A stretch of 64,000 nucleotides of DNA from Letharia columbiana (GCF_014066305.1 NW_023501061.1:124001-188000), one strand, 5' to 3'. Positions 1-11,825 are shown, counted from the first letter of the stretch. Numbers and translations: made by a program. The notes: a model not told the origin generated them from the letters alone.

Positions 1-1
1 C

Positions 2-1716
2 AACAGCTTTGAGTGGGGCAAGAGCTTGCTTGTTGTTCCTAGCGAAGGAATTGGCGGCTTAGACAAGCAAATCGAGCTTTTGAATGACGAAGTTAGTGTG
101 TACAGCCACCCTCCCGAAAAATACGCAAAAATGCCTCTTTTCTTTCGAACATGTCAAGGTGGCATTCTTCTTCATGGCGCTCCTGGTACCGGTAAAAGTA
201 TGGTTCTCCGCAAGATTTGCGAGGCCGGTTGGCGGAGGGCATTCCACATTGACATTACAGACGGCAGTCAGCAGCTTGGTGAAAACGAAACAGCCATTCC
301 CCAAATTTTCTCTAATGCCCTGGGTTGTCAGCCTAGTGTTATCATTATTGACCACCTGGAATCTATCGCTGGTAAACAAAATCCAACGGATCTTGCACGA
401 TCCGTGAACATAGGGCAGATTCTGTCTCGGCAGCTTGACCGACTCGATGAGACGCAGACACTTGCTGTTGGAGCCACCCGCAGTCTCACAGAGATCAATC
501 AAGATCTGAGACGAGTAGGGCGACTCGACTTGGAGATCGAGATACCAATCCCTGACTCAAAATCGCGTGCGGAAATACTGAAGGTCCTGTGTAAGTTACC
601 GAAAGACAAAGCTGATTCGACCTTGGAAAGGATAGCTGCACGTACACACGGATTTGTTGGAGCAGACCTTAAAAAGTTGCTACGCCAAGCAATGAAGACA
701 ACACGAGCTCAAGATAGAGCATCTGAGTCGAGAATTGGAGACTTTGATTGTCGTCCAACCGAGCCACAAGCTTTGCTTGAAAGTATGGAGGACGCGTTCA
801 CCAGCGCCTTAGCAAACATTCGGCCTACAGTGATGCAAGAAATATTCTTGGAGATCCCGGAAACCAAATGGAGTGATATTGGGGGGCAACACGAGGTGAA
901 GAAGCGTATTCAACAGGCATTGGTGTGGCCGGTCAAGGTAGAATTTATATTGCACCATCGCATCCTCTCAGCAACAATTGCTGATGTTTTCCATAGTACC
1001 CCGATGAAATGAAGCAGTCCGGACTCAAAGCAAAGAAAGGTCTCCTCTTATATGGCCCTCCTGGGTGTTCTAAAACCATGACCGCCAGGGCGACTGCTAC
1101 AGAGTCAGGGCTGAACTTCATTGCAGTTAGAGGCGCCGAACTGTTGAGCATGTACGTTGGAGAGACTGAGCGTGCAGTGCGCGAAGTCTTCGGCAAAGCT
1201 CGTGCTGCCAGTCCTAGCATCATCTTCTTTGACGAGATCGACGCCGTAGGAGCTGCGAGGGACAAGAGCCAACAAGGAGGCATTCACACTGTTACTACGC
1301 TGTTGAACGAGCTGGATGGCGTTGAGGAGCTCAAGGGCGTATTCGTCCTTGCAGCTACCAACAAACCAGAACTACTCGATCCAGCTCTCATCCGTGCTGG
1401 TAGGCTTTCGGAGACCCTGTACGTTGGACTACCAGACTTGGAGGCCAGGCGAGCCATTCTACAGATGCAGACTCCCGTGTCTCTCTCAGACGATGTCGAC
1501 GTAATGGCGTTGTCAGAAATGACCGAGGGCTTTACTGGGGCGGAAATAGTGAAAATCTGCGAGCAGGCTAGCTACATGGCTTTTGAGGAGCAGATACAAT
1601 CGAAAGAAAAACGGCGAGTCAGTCAGAAGCAATTGAGTACTGCTTTGGCTACAGTAAAGCGATCCGTCACTCCGGAAATGGTGAGGAAGTACGAGGCATG
1701 GGGAGCAGGGAGGTGA
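2..1716 (+). CDS. AFG2: Afg2/Drg1-type AAA ATPase, 5'-partial
   Basis: Two-domain AAA ATPase of the Cdc48-like Afg2/Drg1 (SPATA5) family. In yeast the family releases Rlp24 from cytoplasmic pre-60S ribosomes. The frame is open from the window edge, so the N-terminal domain lies outside. Exons are 2-937 and 997-1716; the 59-bp phase-0 intron 938-996 joins ...VWPVK to YPDEMKQSG, giving 551 visible residues. D1 Walker A is GAPGTGKS (residues 59-66). Its Walker B reads VIIIDHLE (about 113-120), so the usual catalytic Asp-Glu is Asp-His. D2 has the family-typical GPPGCSKT (332-339), Walker B IIFFDEID (387-394), sensor TNKPE and arginine-finger segment RAGRLSE. The second Walker A, with Cys-Ser in place of Gly-Thr, points to Afg2 rather than Cdc48. 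The gene ends 319 bp before the next start, same strand. Confidence 0.9.
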
Positions 1717-2035
1717 CACCATTTGGACAAGAATCCGGAAAAGGTCGCCCAACGATTTCATGTGGACGTATTCTGGTTCAGGTCCCAGGCTTGAAGCCCA
1801 TGTCCAAATCCACCCTGGATTAATGGTGAGCCTGTTCTGCATTGCGATTTCACGATTCTCCCACACATGCTTAACTCTATGTATTTTTGGTTGATACCTA
1901 TATTAGCGCGATCATGTAATTTACGAGTAGTCAGCATCCGTTACAAAACCGTATGAGTAAGTTTTTTGAAGGAATCATGCATATTCATGTCAGTTTATGC
2001 TACGAGGCCCGAGAATCCTGCCAGCTCTGCCCAAC
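1717..2035. other. intergenic, AFG2 3' end to RRM gene start
   Basis: 319 bp of ordinary composition between two plus-strand genes. It should hold the AFG2 terminator and the RRM-gene promoter and leader. I see no further gene, RNA or clear regulatory motif. Confidence 0.6.
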
Positions 2036-3163
2036 ATGCCTTCCGTGTCTCCTGAAAGAGGCAGAACGCGATCACGTCACCAAACTTCTGCGCTCGCCAA
2101 ATCCCAAACTCCTTCCAGAACGAGGTCTGCACCTCGCCGCACCATCTCGCCTCGCTCTAGATCAAGGTTAAGAACGCCAAGCCGAACATCATCAGCTCAA
2201 GGCGATAGACGGAATGGAGTTAGAAATGGGAAGGAACGCAGCAGAAGTCCAACAAGGAGTGCGTCGAGGAGTAGGAGCGAAGGCCGAGCTGGACGACGAT
2301 ATAGAGACCCCAGTTACACGCGATCTCCAAGCCATGGCTCCCTACTACCCAAAAGCTCAAAGGTACCTTAGGCGATCGCAAACTCGTCTACGGCATACCC
2401 TAAAACTTACGTTGCATAGATTGTGGTGGAGAAGCTTACGAAAAACGTCAATGAAGGCCATCTACGAGAGATATTTGGTGCATATGGCTCTATCCGCGAG
2501 CTTGACCTACCCATGAACAGGCAGTGTATAGTACCCCGTGCTTTCTTTTGAAACCTGAAGCTGAGAGACTTAGTCATGGCCAATCGTGGCACCGCTTACA
2601 TTGTATACACTGACACCCCACATGCTGAAGCTGCAATTGCTCATATGCATGAAGCCCAGCTAGACGGTGCAATCATCAATGTCTCGATCGTCCTTCCTCG
2701 CCGTAAATTCTCACGGTCGCCGCCTCCACCTCGTAGAGGTGCTCCTCCTTATGATCGCTTCGAGGCACGCGCACCTCCGCCTGGCAGATATCGTGGAGGA
2801 CCCCCCCCGCTTAACTATGGACCCCCTGGCGGTGGAAGATATCGGTCTCCGCAACCCCCAAGAAGAGGCTCACCACAAAGGAGGTATGGAGGCCGTCCAG
2901 TCCCGAGAGATCGCGATTCAGACACATACCGGCCGCGCTCATTCTCTCGTTCCAGATCACCGAGAACACGCTCACGGTCCTATTCTTCCAGATCGAGGAC
3001 CCGGTCTCCCCCACGTAGAAGCCGAAACTACGGACGTCGAGACAGCCCACCGCCACCGAGGGGAGGCAGGAGAAGAAGGAGTCCTAGCTACTCCAGCTTT
3101 TCCAGCTACAGCGATCGGAGCCGTAGCAGGAGTCGAGGTCGATATGGACGCGGGAGGGGATAG
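2036..3163 (+). CDS. RNPS1-like SR protein with one RRM
   Basis: Nuclear RNA-binding protein of the RNPS1 type (splicing and exon-junction complex accessory factor). Exons are 2036-2362, 2420-2525 and 2574-3163; introns are 57 bp (2363-2419, phase 0) and 48 bp (2526-2573, phase 1), giving 340 residues. Residues 1-109 are Arg/Ser-rich. The RRM starts at IVVEKLTKNVNEGHL (about 110) and the second splice restores MNRQFMANRGTAYIVY, where RGTAYIVY is RNP1 (149-156). LPRRKF closes the RRM, followed by a Pro/Arg/Gly stretch and a long RS tail to the stop. I chose the ATG at 2036 because CAACATGCC fits the fungal start context; an in-frame ATG at 1997 (13 codons more) has a weak context. The next gene is convergent. 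Confidence 0.87.
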
Positions 3164-4142
3164 TGTGCCGGCTTGGGATCCGCTGTTTAGATCAAGCATG
3201 GTGGATATCGGAACATTACCTTGCATTAGAGACGTCATTCTAGGTGCATGACAAGGAATGCCCGAGGTCCAGATCTTAAATCATAGAGAATATGTAGCAC
3301 GAAGCTCCACCGTGTAAGGATAAAGAATTCTGCACGTCGAAGTCGTGGATGTGGAGGGAAGATGTATTTTAAGTGTGCCATAGACCTATCTAAGAGCTCA
3401 TGCATCTATATTGAGGATACCGGACTTTCTGTTGGGAGATAATAGACCAAGGTAAGACTTCCTGGGACCTGGCATATGAAGAGAAGGGGGAAAAAGCAAG
3501 CTGTTAGAAGTGGCAGTCCTACGAGCTCCCAAATTCCAACTTTGCACCCTCTTGTGGGTACAATGTAGAAGGGATTGACTATTTATGCTGAAGATCACAG
3601 AACAAGGAATACTGACTGGGAAATCCACCTAGATTGACATTTTTTCTAAGTCTCGTCCTGCTAAACTGTCAATGTTTTTCTCGCAGCATGCCTGAGCGCG
3701 GGATCGATTTCTCGAATGCCTTGCTGGCTGACTCTACTCTATGGCGAAGCGTATACTTTACACACTTCGCAATAGATCATTATATAGAAACAGATATTTC
3801 TGGCTATTGAAATCTAACAATGGAGGCATTCATTGATTATTCTCTAAAATCTTAATGCCGTCTGCGTATACGTATGATGCTCGTAGGTTAGTAGGTCATG
3901 TATGCTTTTTAGAGTAGGAGCAGGATTTGTGAGTAGCGTGTAATGACCGGGAACATCTTTCATTCAACCATAATCGTAGGTGATATTGTGAAATCCGATG
4001 CAACATGTTCTGGGGAATATCTGACGTTGAAGAAACCAATCCAGGCCCAAACCTTCACGCCGTTCAACGAGGTCTGCACAAGATATCAAACGCTAGCGTC
4101 ATAGAAAACGTGCCACTGACCATCAGCGCTAGCTCTTCCACT
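3164..4142. other. convergent intergenic region
   Basis: 979 bp between the ends of the RRM gene (+) and SEC4 (-). It presumably contains both 3' UTRs. Composition is somewhat AT-richer than the genes, but CA and TG are normal, so it is not RIP-mutated. Short open frames here (for example minus 3398-3628) show no recognisable motif or splice-consistent extension. Confidence 0.6.
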
Positions 4143-4878
<736 letters not shown>

Positions 4879-5504
4879 GCTTTTGCCGGCGAAGGGTGCT
4901 GGAGAATATGTATGCTTGAGGAAGCTCTACCTCAAACGAAGATAGCAGTAGTACAGCGCTGGTAGACCGAGGCCTCTGTGTCGTGGCGTACAGGATCGTT
5001 GTTCCTTTTGAAGGATTTGTCGCACTCAGTATGACGACAAGCAACCTGACGGCGTTCGATATGAGTTGTAAATCGATAGATATTCACCACAATGAGCTAC
5101 GTAGTTAGTACTAGCGTTTCATGCTAATTGTAATTTATCGCCAAGTTCGTACTCGTACAGCTTCAATGCGTCAAGCCATTTACCACCCAACGCAAGAACT
5201 ACAGAACCGCTCAAAACGACTGAGGGCCTCAATGTCAATCGAGTTGACACAACTCTTTTCAGAGATCCAAAATTGCAAGCTCTTCCACCAAATCATTCGG
5301 TAGGGACCTGTCAATGGTCAATTGTTCTTTGAAAATCAACCTCGAGCCTGGAAACAAAATATCTACATCTGATCTTCAATATTGTCGTCCCATCCCATCT
5401 ACATAGCACCGTGTTGCTTGGAAGCAGTCCAGAGCAAATACACCTACCAAACGCCGAGCCAGGGTTATGCTGTTGATCAACGCTCATGCACCGTAATCTC
5501 ATTA
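4879..5504. other. intergenic, SEC4 promoter and NCA2 3' end
   Basis: 626 bp between the SEC4 start and the NCA2 stop, both on the minus strand. Expected to hold the SEC4 promoter and leader and the NCA2 3' UTR. The short open frames here look spurious, and no RNA gene is seen. Confidence 0.6.
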
Positions 5505-7957
5505 CTAGAGCCATTTCGAATATGCCCACCGAATTCTTTCAACAACCCGCGTCTGACGTTCAATCCCAGTCCGAAGATCAACAAGGTCGTTGACTTCCTC
5601 AAGGAACTCGTTGTAGATCTCGCCAGGAAGGACACGCTGGGCCTTTTGTCGGAGTAAATGAACTTCACACAATAGCATGCCGTGGTCTTTGTAAGATAAC
5701 ATTCCACTTTCCGACGGTGTCGAGCCACTCAGGATCCGATCAACATTCCTACAGTAGAATTTAACATGATGCAGAATAGTGTACATTTCAGCACTGACCT
5801 CAGAATTCGAATCATGCTGCCCTTTTTTCTGCCCTGTACTTTACCTTTTCGTCCGGCAAATACATCTCCAAGCCAGCGAGACACAGAGAGAGAAACCAGC
5901 ATTCCTGGAGCCAACCCTACAAATCTTTTATCCTCGTTAGCATTGCCAAATGGTGAATCTACCTACGATGGGAAGTATTTACCCGAACACTAATTCTTGG
6001 CTCTTGAGGAGGGCATCGATGCCACTAACAGCAAGCTCGACATCGACCTTAGTCTTCTGAACTTGAATGAGAAGTGCGCGAATGAGATCTCCTCTAATTG
6101 TTCCCAGGAAGGGCTTCCGAAGGTCTTTCTATTGACGATTCCGAAGTCAGCATACCTTGTTCACGACAATAGAGTTGACTCAGAAAACAAGCCTGGGAAG
6201 CAGGAAAGCGGAGAGAAACCCTTTTTCAGCTCCCCAGATCTGTCTCACCGCGCAGACCGAGGTCCTTATAGAAAAGAATCATCCCCAAAATTACATACCT
6301 CATATGCTCTCAGCACTGGCGTCAAATCCCCTTCCCTGACTTTAGCTCTAACAACGGAAATGTCTGAATCGGTGAGAGGGAGACCGGTGGAAGTGTTGGG
6401 ATTGTCGCGTGCAAAATCAATAACCATGCGTTCCAAGCTGTCCCTATCACCTTTCAGACTTTCCCTGCTCATTATGGCTATCTCACTTTCCTTGTCATGT
6501 CGTATTGTCCTCATAACCTTCTTCGTAGGCTCTACAACCCAATTGTTCCAGAAATCTATAGACGTCGTTCCGAAATCGCGAATCCAAGTCACGATATCTG
6601 CCTTCCGGTTGACCAGTATGCGGAGCACGGTACCGGACGAGAGAAAGAGAGCCAACCCTGGCAGCCAATAGCGAACTAGGCGAGAAGGCTTTCCATACTC
6701 TGTGGCCAACGCTTTAGAAGTGGTGGTGTGAGTGGGCATATGGAGCCATAATATTTCCTGAAGACGGCTAGCAAGCCGTACAACTCGCGGGGCACACTGC
6801 GTTTCCATGCTGTCGTGCTGTGGAGGCTGGGAATCGTCGTCCACGCTCATGAACACAGTCTCCTCAAACTCGCCGGCTCCAAGTTCAAGAATATGGATGT
6901 TTTGTAAAACGATCTCCATCAATGAGACACTTTTTGAGACAACACTTCGCCATTCTTCTTTGCTATCTGATGGATCCTTGAAGCTGACAGGTGCTTCTTC
7001 GTCCGCGTCGAAGATCATACCCTCGTCCATGAGGATTCCTAGCCCACTTGCGCTCATTTCACGTAGCCTTTTGAGGTGGCTTCTCTTCGATCTTGCCTCT
7101 AGGCGGCTCATGGTCAGGGGCGACAAGAACTTTGACTGCATATCATCCAGAGAACGATCGCGCACACTGTCCTTTATCAAGCTATAGAATTGCCTCCAGC
7201 GGTCGAATACCGACAGCACTCTCGCTTCTTCTTCACCTTCACCAGCACTTCGAACATTCTGTAGGCGCTGCCAAGCGTCGCCGTATATGTCGTTGGCCCA
7301 GTACCAAAGACGTATCGGCGACGTCTGAACGGTGTACAACCCAGTATATCTGTAGGAACCTAGAACTTGATCCCAGTATCCTATGTCGTTGCTCAGGGGT
7401 GTTGTCTGGTCCAGCAACGCATTCAAGATTATCCCGTAGGTCTGCGTAGTAGCCTTGCTGACCAAAAGCCACTCCAGCTCCTGCATTTGTGAGGAATTGA
7501 CTCTGGCCTCCTCACTGCTGGGGACAGATGCTTCGAGTATCTGGTTCAAGATGACCCATATTGTATCAGGGTGAAGCAGTGCTCTGGACGAAGAGGCGGC
7601 GGAGAGTGTCTTAATTGCAGCTTGTATCTTCAGAATCCGAGGCAGCTCAAAGTCACGTTCGCCAGTTCCACTGACATCCGCGGCTTCATGAGTCTCATCA
7701 GAGGCGGAACGAAGCTCGGGCGAGGAAGGGATGGAGGGCTGTCTCGGAAGCTGCAGCGCATCAAGCTGGCCATCGACTTTGCTGACGTGACTGTGATTCG
7801 GCTTAGCATGTAAACAATGAGTCAGGCAAGCTGTCACCATAAAAGGCAATCGCTATGGTCCAAAATTGCAAGACATTAAAGACCAAGATCAAGGGCGAGA
7901 AACTCTAGGTCCATTACATAGACGGTTGTGTTTGACTTACTCTGTCACGAAAGACAT
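5505..7957 (-). CDS. NCA2: Nca2, nuclear control of ATP synthase 2
   Basis: Mitochondrial membrane protein; in yeast Nca2 is needed for correct expression of the mtDNA ATP6/ATP8 transcript. Minus-strand exons are 7957-7941, 7790-6299, 6128-5983, 5924-5799 and 5748-5505, giving 674 residues. Introns are 150, 170, 58, 50 bp. The first exon is only 17 nt; joining it gives MSFVTDHVSKVDGQLDALQL, the family-type N-terminus. Later splices restore AYE-KDLRKPFLGTIRGDL, ELVFGFVGLAPGML and RILRNVDRIL, all family motifs. Hydrophobic segments lie near 380-400 (YWLPGLALFLSSGTVLRIL) and 547-568. The C-terminus ends VVERIRWAYSKWL. The first and second introns are long for this locus, so an undetected micro-exon is possible, but total phase is consistent. 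Confidence 0.88.
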
Positions 7958-8327
7958 ATTGGAGAGCTTGCACCATTTGCCGTCAAGAGCAATTATACGT
8001 CACATTACACTACCTCTAGAAGAAACCCCTTTGTTGCCCTTCCACAACATCGGTAAACAACCTACTGAACACGGGCAGCTACGCTCTCCACATCGTCCGA
8101 GCAATTATTTAGGGCATCCGCCAGGTTCTTGGCATTCTCGGCAATTCATAATGCAATTTTTCCGATCAGTGAATTCAGTGGCGCCACTGGCGCTATTCTG
8201 TTCCCGACTGTTCCTGAAACTCTTTTCATTTTTATTTATTGTTCGAGTGCATTTGTCCTCACTGCTCTACCGAATTTTCCATCTCGTCATCCTCGACACG
8301 GCCTACTATTTGGCAAGCCTCCTCGCC
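7958..8327. promoter_or_regulatory. divergent NCA2/ERG25 promoter
   Basis: 370 bp between the NCA2 start (-) and the ERG25 start (+). It contains TACGTCAC near 7996, a CRE/ATF-like core, and a perfect 14-bp palindrome CAGTGGCGCCACTG at 8176-8189, about 140 bp before the ERG25 start. The ERG25 reading frame happens to stay open upstream through much of this region, which would allow an N-terminal extension; I consider that leader sequence. Confidence 0.55.
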
Positions 8328-9467
8328 ATGTGAGTCCCAGCTTCTTTCAAAGTCTCACGCGCCCATCTGACAGCTCCTAACAGGAATTCAACATCATCGC
8401 TCTTTTCCTCACCCGCGGAGACTTACTGGGGACAATTCGATGAAATTACCAAGTACAATGTCCATCTTAACGTTTGGGAACGCTTGTGGGCAGCGTGGTA
8501 TGCCTATCTACAGAATGATGTCCTCGCTACTGGTATCATGTCGTTCGTGATGCACGAGATCATCTATTTTGGCCGCTCAATTCCATGGGCAATCATAGAC
8601 CGCATTTCATACTTCAACAAATACAAGATTCAAAATGTATGGAACGTTGTTTCGCATATCCAGCCCCAAGGTATTGACGACTGACTACATGGCTAGCAAA
8701 AAATTCCAACAGCACAAGAACAATGGAGTTGCGCTAAACTGGTTCTGCTTTCTCATTTCACTGTTGAGCTACCTCAAATATGGTACGCTCTGTCAACCCG
8801 ATTGCCCCACGTGTGGAAACTTATTGATCTTCCTAGGCTCTTCCACCCAATGGCTCAGTATGTCGGGCTTGCTACCGGCGTACCCTTCCCCTCTCTCCTC
8901 ACAATGCTGTATGGTCCCTCTCACAAAGTGCCCACATCGTGACTCGGGATTATTGAACACTGATCGAGACGCAGGTACCAAATCGCTGTGTTCTTTGTGT
9001 TGGAGGACACCTGGCATTACTGGTCGCATCGTGCGCTCCATTGGGGCCCGCTCTACAAGAACATCCATAAGATCCACCATCAATACTCGGCTCCTTTTGG
9101 CTTGGCAGCAGAATACGCTTCGCCCATCGAGGTTATGATCTTGGGTCTCGGCACTGTGGGCGCTCCGTTATTGTGGTGTGCCATAACCGGCGAACTTCAT
9201 ATCTTGACAATGTACATCTGGATTGTGTGCCGACTGTTCCAAGCCATCGATGCGCACAGCGGATACGAATTCCCATGGAGCTTACATCACTTCCTACCAT
9301 TCTGGGCTGGCGCAGAGCATCACGATGTTCATCACGAGAAATTTATCGGCAATTATTCGAGCAGCTTTAGATGGTGGGATTACATATTGGACACAGAGTC
9401 TGGGCCAGAGGCGGCCAAAAAGAGGAGAGAACGCCGGCTGGCGAAAGAAGGGAAAAAAATACAATGA
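8328..9467 (+). CDS. ERG25: C-4 methylsterol oxidase Erg25
   Basis: ER membrane di-iron oxygenase that removes the C-4 methyl groups of 4,4-dimethylzymosterol with Erg26 and Erg27. Exons are 8328-8329, 8384-8636, 8697-8782, 8837-8908 and 8975-9467, giving 301 residues; introns are 54, 60, 54 and 66 bp. The start ATG is split AT|G by the first intron (donor GTGAGT), giving [20 protein letters not shown]. Later splices restore [25 protein letters not shown] and [16 protein letters not shown]. Iron ligands: H152 and H156 (HYWSH), H169/H172/H173 (HKIHH), and HHDVHH at 253-258. Hydrophobic helices flank these. It is divergent from NCA2 and convergent with the next gene. An upstream in-frame ATG (8150) could add about 60 residues but is not family-like. 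Confidence 0.92.
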
Positions 9468-9740
9468 GCGGAAGACGAGCCGAAACATTCACAAAACGTC
9501 CACAAAGGTTGACGCTGCGAGGCCGACTATGGGGATCTGACCTCTTCGTCTGTCGATTTAAGGGTACTACATCCTACACTTCCGGATCGTATCCTTTTGA
9601 GAGTGTTGAAGGTGTTCGGGCGTTTGGCGCTTTTGATGCCTGGCGTTTGGTACCCAAACATCTCGAGCGCTGTCCTGTGCAACGTCCCATGCTTTTTCTG
9701 TGTGAACAAGCCGACTAAATAAGGAAGCTTAGTTAGACCT
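9468..9740. other. convergent intergenic, ERG25 and PCD 3' ends
   Basis: 273 bp between two stops. No gene or motif recognised; it should contain both 3' UTRs. Confidence 0.5.
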
Positions 9741-10288
9741 TTACCTCACGGAATCGAAAGGTTTGGTAGATGCCGGCTCAGAATCCTGCAGTTCAGCATG
9801 AGCATAAGCCTGCTCGTCGCACCAAGCTGCCATGTCTACGTCCTTGATAGTAAGACCTTGGGGCTTATGTGTAGTCCACTGAATAAGCGTGTGGTTGTAT
9901 GACTATTGGGTGAATAGATGAACATAGACTACCAGGCGCAGAATCTGCTTTACATTCCACCACTCAGGATGATGCCTTTTTGATTTGCATCGGTCTGAAA
10001 CGGCTTGCATGAACGCCTGTACTCATGGTCAGCTCGGCCATCCGAAAAGCCGGTGATCCTGTCGATGTGAACGGACCCAAGTTTCGTTGAAAGTTTTGAA
10101 ATAGAAAGATCGCCAATTACCTTGGCCATCTGAACATAAGTCCCAAGGGTGAGGCTGGGAGCCACCGTGGCCGAAAAGCAGAGGATTCAGCTTGGAGAGA
10201 ACCTTGGCGGCATCTTGTCCTGGAGCTATCCGGACTTCACTCTCCCAAGTACCATCAGGGGGATTTGCATCGAATATCGGCTGATCCT
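9741..10288 (-). pseudogene. pterin-4a-carbinolamine dehydratase, 5' end cut off
   Basis: Small enzyme of the PCD/DCoH family that dehydrates 4a-hydroxytetrahydropterin. Minus-strand exons are 10288-10077 (first full codon at 10286), 10016-9954 and 9902-9741; introns are 60 and 51 bp, both phase 0. 144 residues remain. Splicing restores FKTFNETW-AFMQAVSDRC, the active-site HHPEWWN and YNHTLIQWTTHKPQGL, followed by MAAWCDEQA, all standard PCD motifs. The exons have no internal stops. No Met precedes the conserved core, and the coding frame ends at 10288, where a transposon terminus (AGTCTCAG from 10289) begins, so the promoter and first codons are lost. The transposon could supply an exon, but I see none. 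The family call is strong; inactivation is inferred. Confidence 0.8.
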
Positions 10289-10440
10289 AGTCTCAGCTTG
10301 GCCCCACCGGCCTTGAGGTGGGTCTGAGTAGGAAATCTTGCCAAGACTTATTTTTTTGGTGTATTGCCCGATATGTAATATTCACACCCTGCGTATATAT
10401 GATTCTTAACAAAAATGCGCAACTACGTAATATGGCCTTT
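10289..10440 (+). mobile_element. left end of a MULE-like element (M2)
   Basis: Starts AGTCTCAG exactly at the break in the dehydratase gene. About 130 bp (from GTGGGTCTGAGTAGG near 10319) matches the left end of M1 at 19516 onward, down to a T-run after 'atggcc'. M2 carries an extra 12 bp or so near its tip. It continues to the right through DNA later split by the LTR element at 10572 and by H_a at 12595; sequence at 12240-12594 matches M1 at 19880-20290. I could not find its right end. Confidence 0.6.
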
Positions 10441-10571
10441 TTTGAAATTCTTGAAAAAAGTCGAATAAATAGTTAAATAAATTTTTATTAAATTAGAAGC
10501 TATAGTATAGTAATTAAGAAGTAAACTTTTAATTTTATTTTATTAAAAAACTTAGCTAACTTAATTATAGT
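10441..10571. other. AT-rich interior of M2
   Basis: 131 bp of very AT-rich sequence between the M2 left end and the LTR element. It contains the first copy of the ATAGT target site at 10567-10571. No coding signal. Confidence 0.5.
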
Positions 10572-10737
10572 TGTCAGGACCAGCATAGGTGCGATACCAG
10601 TATGGGTGAGGTAGAACTAGGATAATAAGGCTACCGAACTATGTATGTGGGAAGGAGGCATGATATGGTAGGGGATGCCTCCGCCAAGGCCCGCTAGCCA
10701 TAGGGCTGAGTGGTGTGTCAAGGGTACGCTCGTAACA
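10572..10737 (-). repeat. LTR of the TRIM-like element (left copy)
   Basis: 166-bp terminal repeat, TG...CA bounded, preceded by the target copy ATAGT. Confidence 0.85.
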
Positions 10738-11657
10738 CTACCCCCCCTCTCAAATAGCCATGGCCCCCATGGCTGGTAGACCGGAGATGCACGCCCATTG
10801 CTTGCCCTGTGTCTCCAAACATCCATAGTCCGTGTAGGCCTCAACCGGAGACGATTTGCCGAGGTGTAGTGGTAGACATCGGATGGTCTTGACTGTGCCA
10901 TGCCTGCCACTGAGATCCTGGAGATGTAGCCATATCTTGCCTGCGTGCCAGCAAGATTCTCCGAGTTCTTCTCCAGTCTCTTGCCCAGTCTTCTTGCCAT
11001 AATCCTTCGGTAGAATTGAAGAAAATCCAACGCATGCATTCACCTCCAACACCTTTTGGCAGCCTGGCCTGGGAGCTTCACTGTAGATTTGCCCTGTGTC
11101 TCCCATGCTCTTGCCATCAAGTACATCCATTCCATCCTTGTCGATTCGTAGGTGTGGTAGGTGATAAGAATCGAATGTGTTGAATGCCATTTGGTAGCAG
11201 GCTCACTATGTAAATGCCGCATATGCCCTTGTAGCAGGCTCACTATGTGTGTTGTCGACATGCTCAGTGAAGAGGTCGAATCGTAGTCGTTTTGCCGGGT
11301 CTGTTCCCGTCGCCTTGTAGCAGGCTCACTGTGGGGTGTTTTGATGAGTTCTTTTCGATTCGCTAATCCTACGAATGGTCCAGCGGTGCTTTATCCCTCC
11401 TGCTGTCCAGAGGCCGTTCCGTCATGCCGAAACGAATTACCCGTTTGGTGGGCTGACCCAAGGATACGATGCCTCAAGTTCCTGTCTTGACCTCAACCGG
11501 TCGTGGTGTCTTGGTCTCAAGTTAGTATCTTGACAAAGCCCTTGCCAGCGCGTTTGTTTATTAACCATTCGTCCGCTAATCCGAATGGGCGTGAGTGTGC
11601 GTTGATTGGCCCGTATGTGTTTCTCTTCGCCGGGTGTACGAAGGAGCCTTATTATAA

Positions 11658-11825
11658 TGTCAGGACCAGCATAGGTACGATACCAGTATGGGTGAGGTAG
11701 AACTAGGATAATAAGGCTACCGAACTATGTATGTGGGAAGGAGGCATGATATGGTAGGGGATGCCTCCGCCAAGGCCCGCTAGCCATAGGGCTGAGGGCT
11801 GAGTGTCAAGGGTACGCTCGTAACA
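11658..11825 (-). repeat. LTR of the TRIM-like element (right copy)
   Basis: 168-bp terminal repeat, followed by ATAGT at 11826-11830. It differs from the left copy by a duplicated 'gggctga' segment and a few bases. Confidence 0.85.

Larger units (their letters stand above)
10572..11825 (-). mobile_element. small non-autonomous LTR element (TRIM-like), RIP-free
   Basis: Complete 1254-bp element. Direct LTRs lie at 10572-10737 and 11658-11825, beginning TGTCAGGACC and ending CGTAACA, and are nearly identical apart from a small indel and a few substitutions. The 5-bp target duplication ATAGT is at 10567-10571 and 11826-11830. A purine run next to the left LTR on the minus strand (GAGAGGGGGG) suggests the element reads on the minus strand. 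The 920-bp interior holds no gag or pol; its minus-strand open frames (for example 10617-11039) match nothing I know. The motif GTAGCAGGCTCACT occurs three times (11194, 11231, 11317). Normal CA and TG content in RIP-mutated surroundings indicates late insertion or a length that escapes RIP. Confidence 0.85.

Noticed and set aside
2667..3251. Second long plus-strand frame over the RS region
   Set aside because: Shadow of the Arg/Ser-rich coding frame of the RRM protein.
6129..6298. Possible extra NCA2 exon inside the 170-bp intron
   Set aside because: Every candidate exon either contains a stop in the needed frame or leaves an intron under 30 bp.
5997..6671. Plus-strand 224-codon frame
   Set aside because: Antisense shadow of NCA2, whose spliced minus frame carries clear family motifs.
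10617..11261. Three overlapping minus-strand open frames in the TRIM-like element
   Set aside because: They run into the LTR, overlap each other in different frames and show no domain or typical composition of a gene; I treat them as chance frames in GC-normal DNA.
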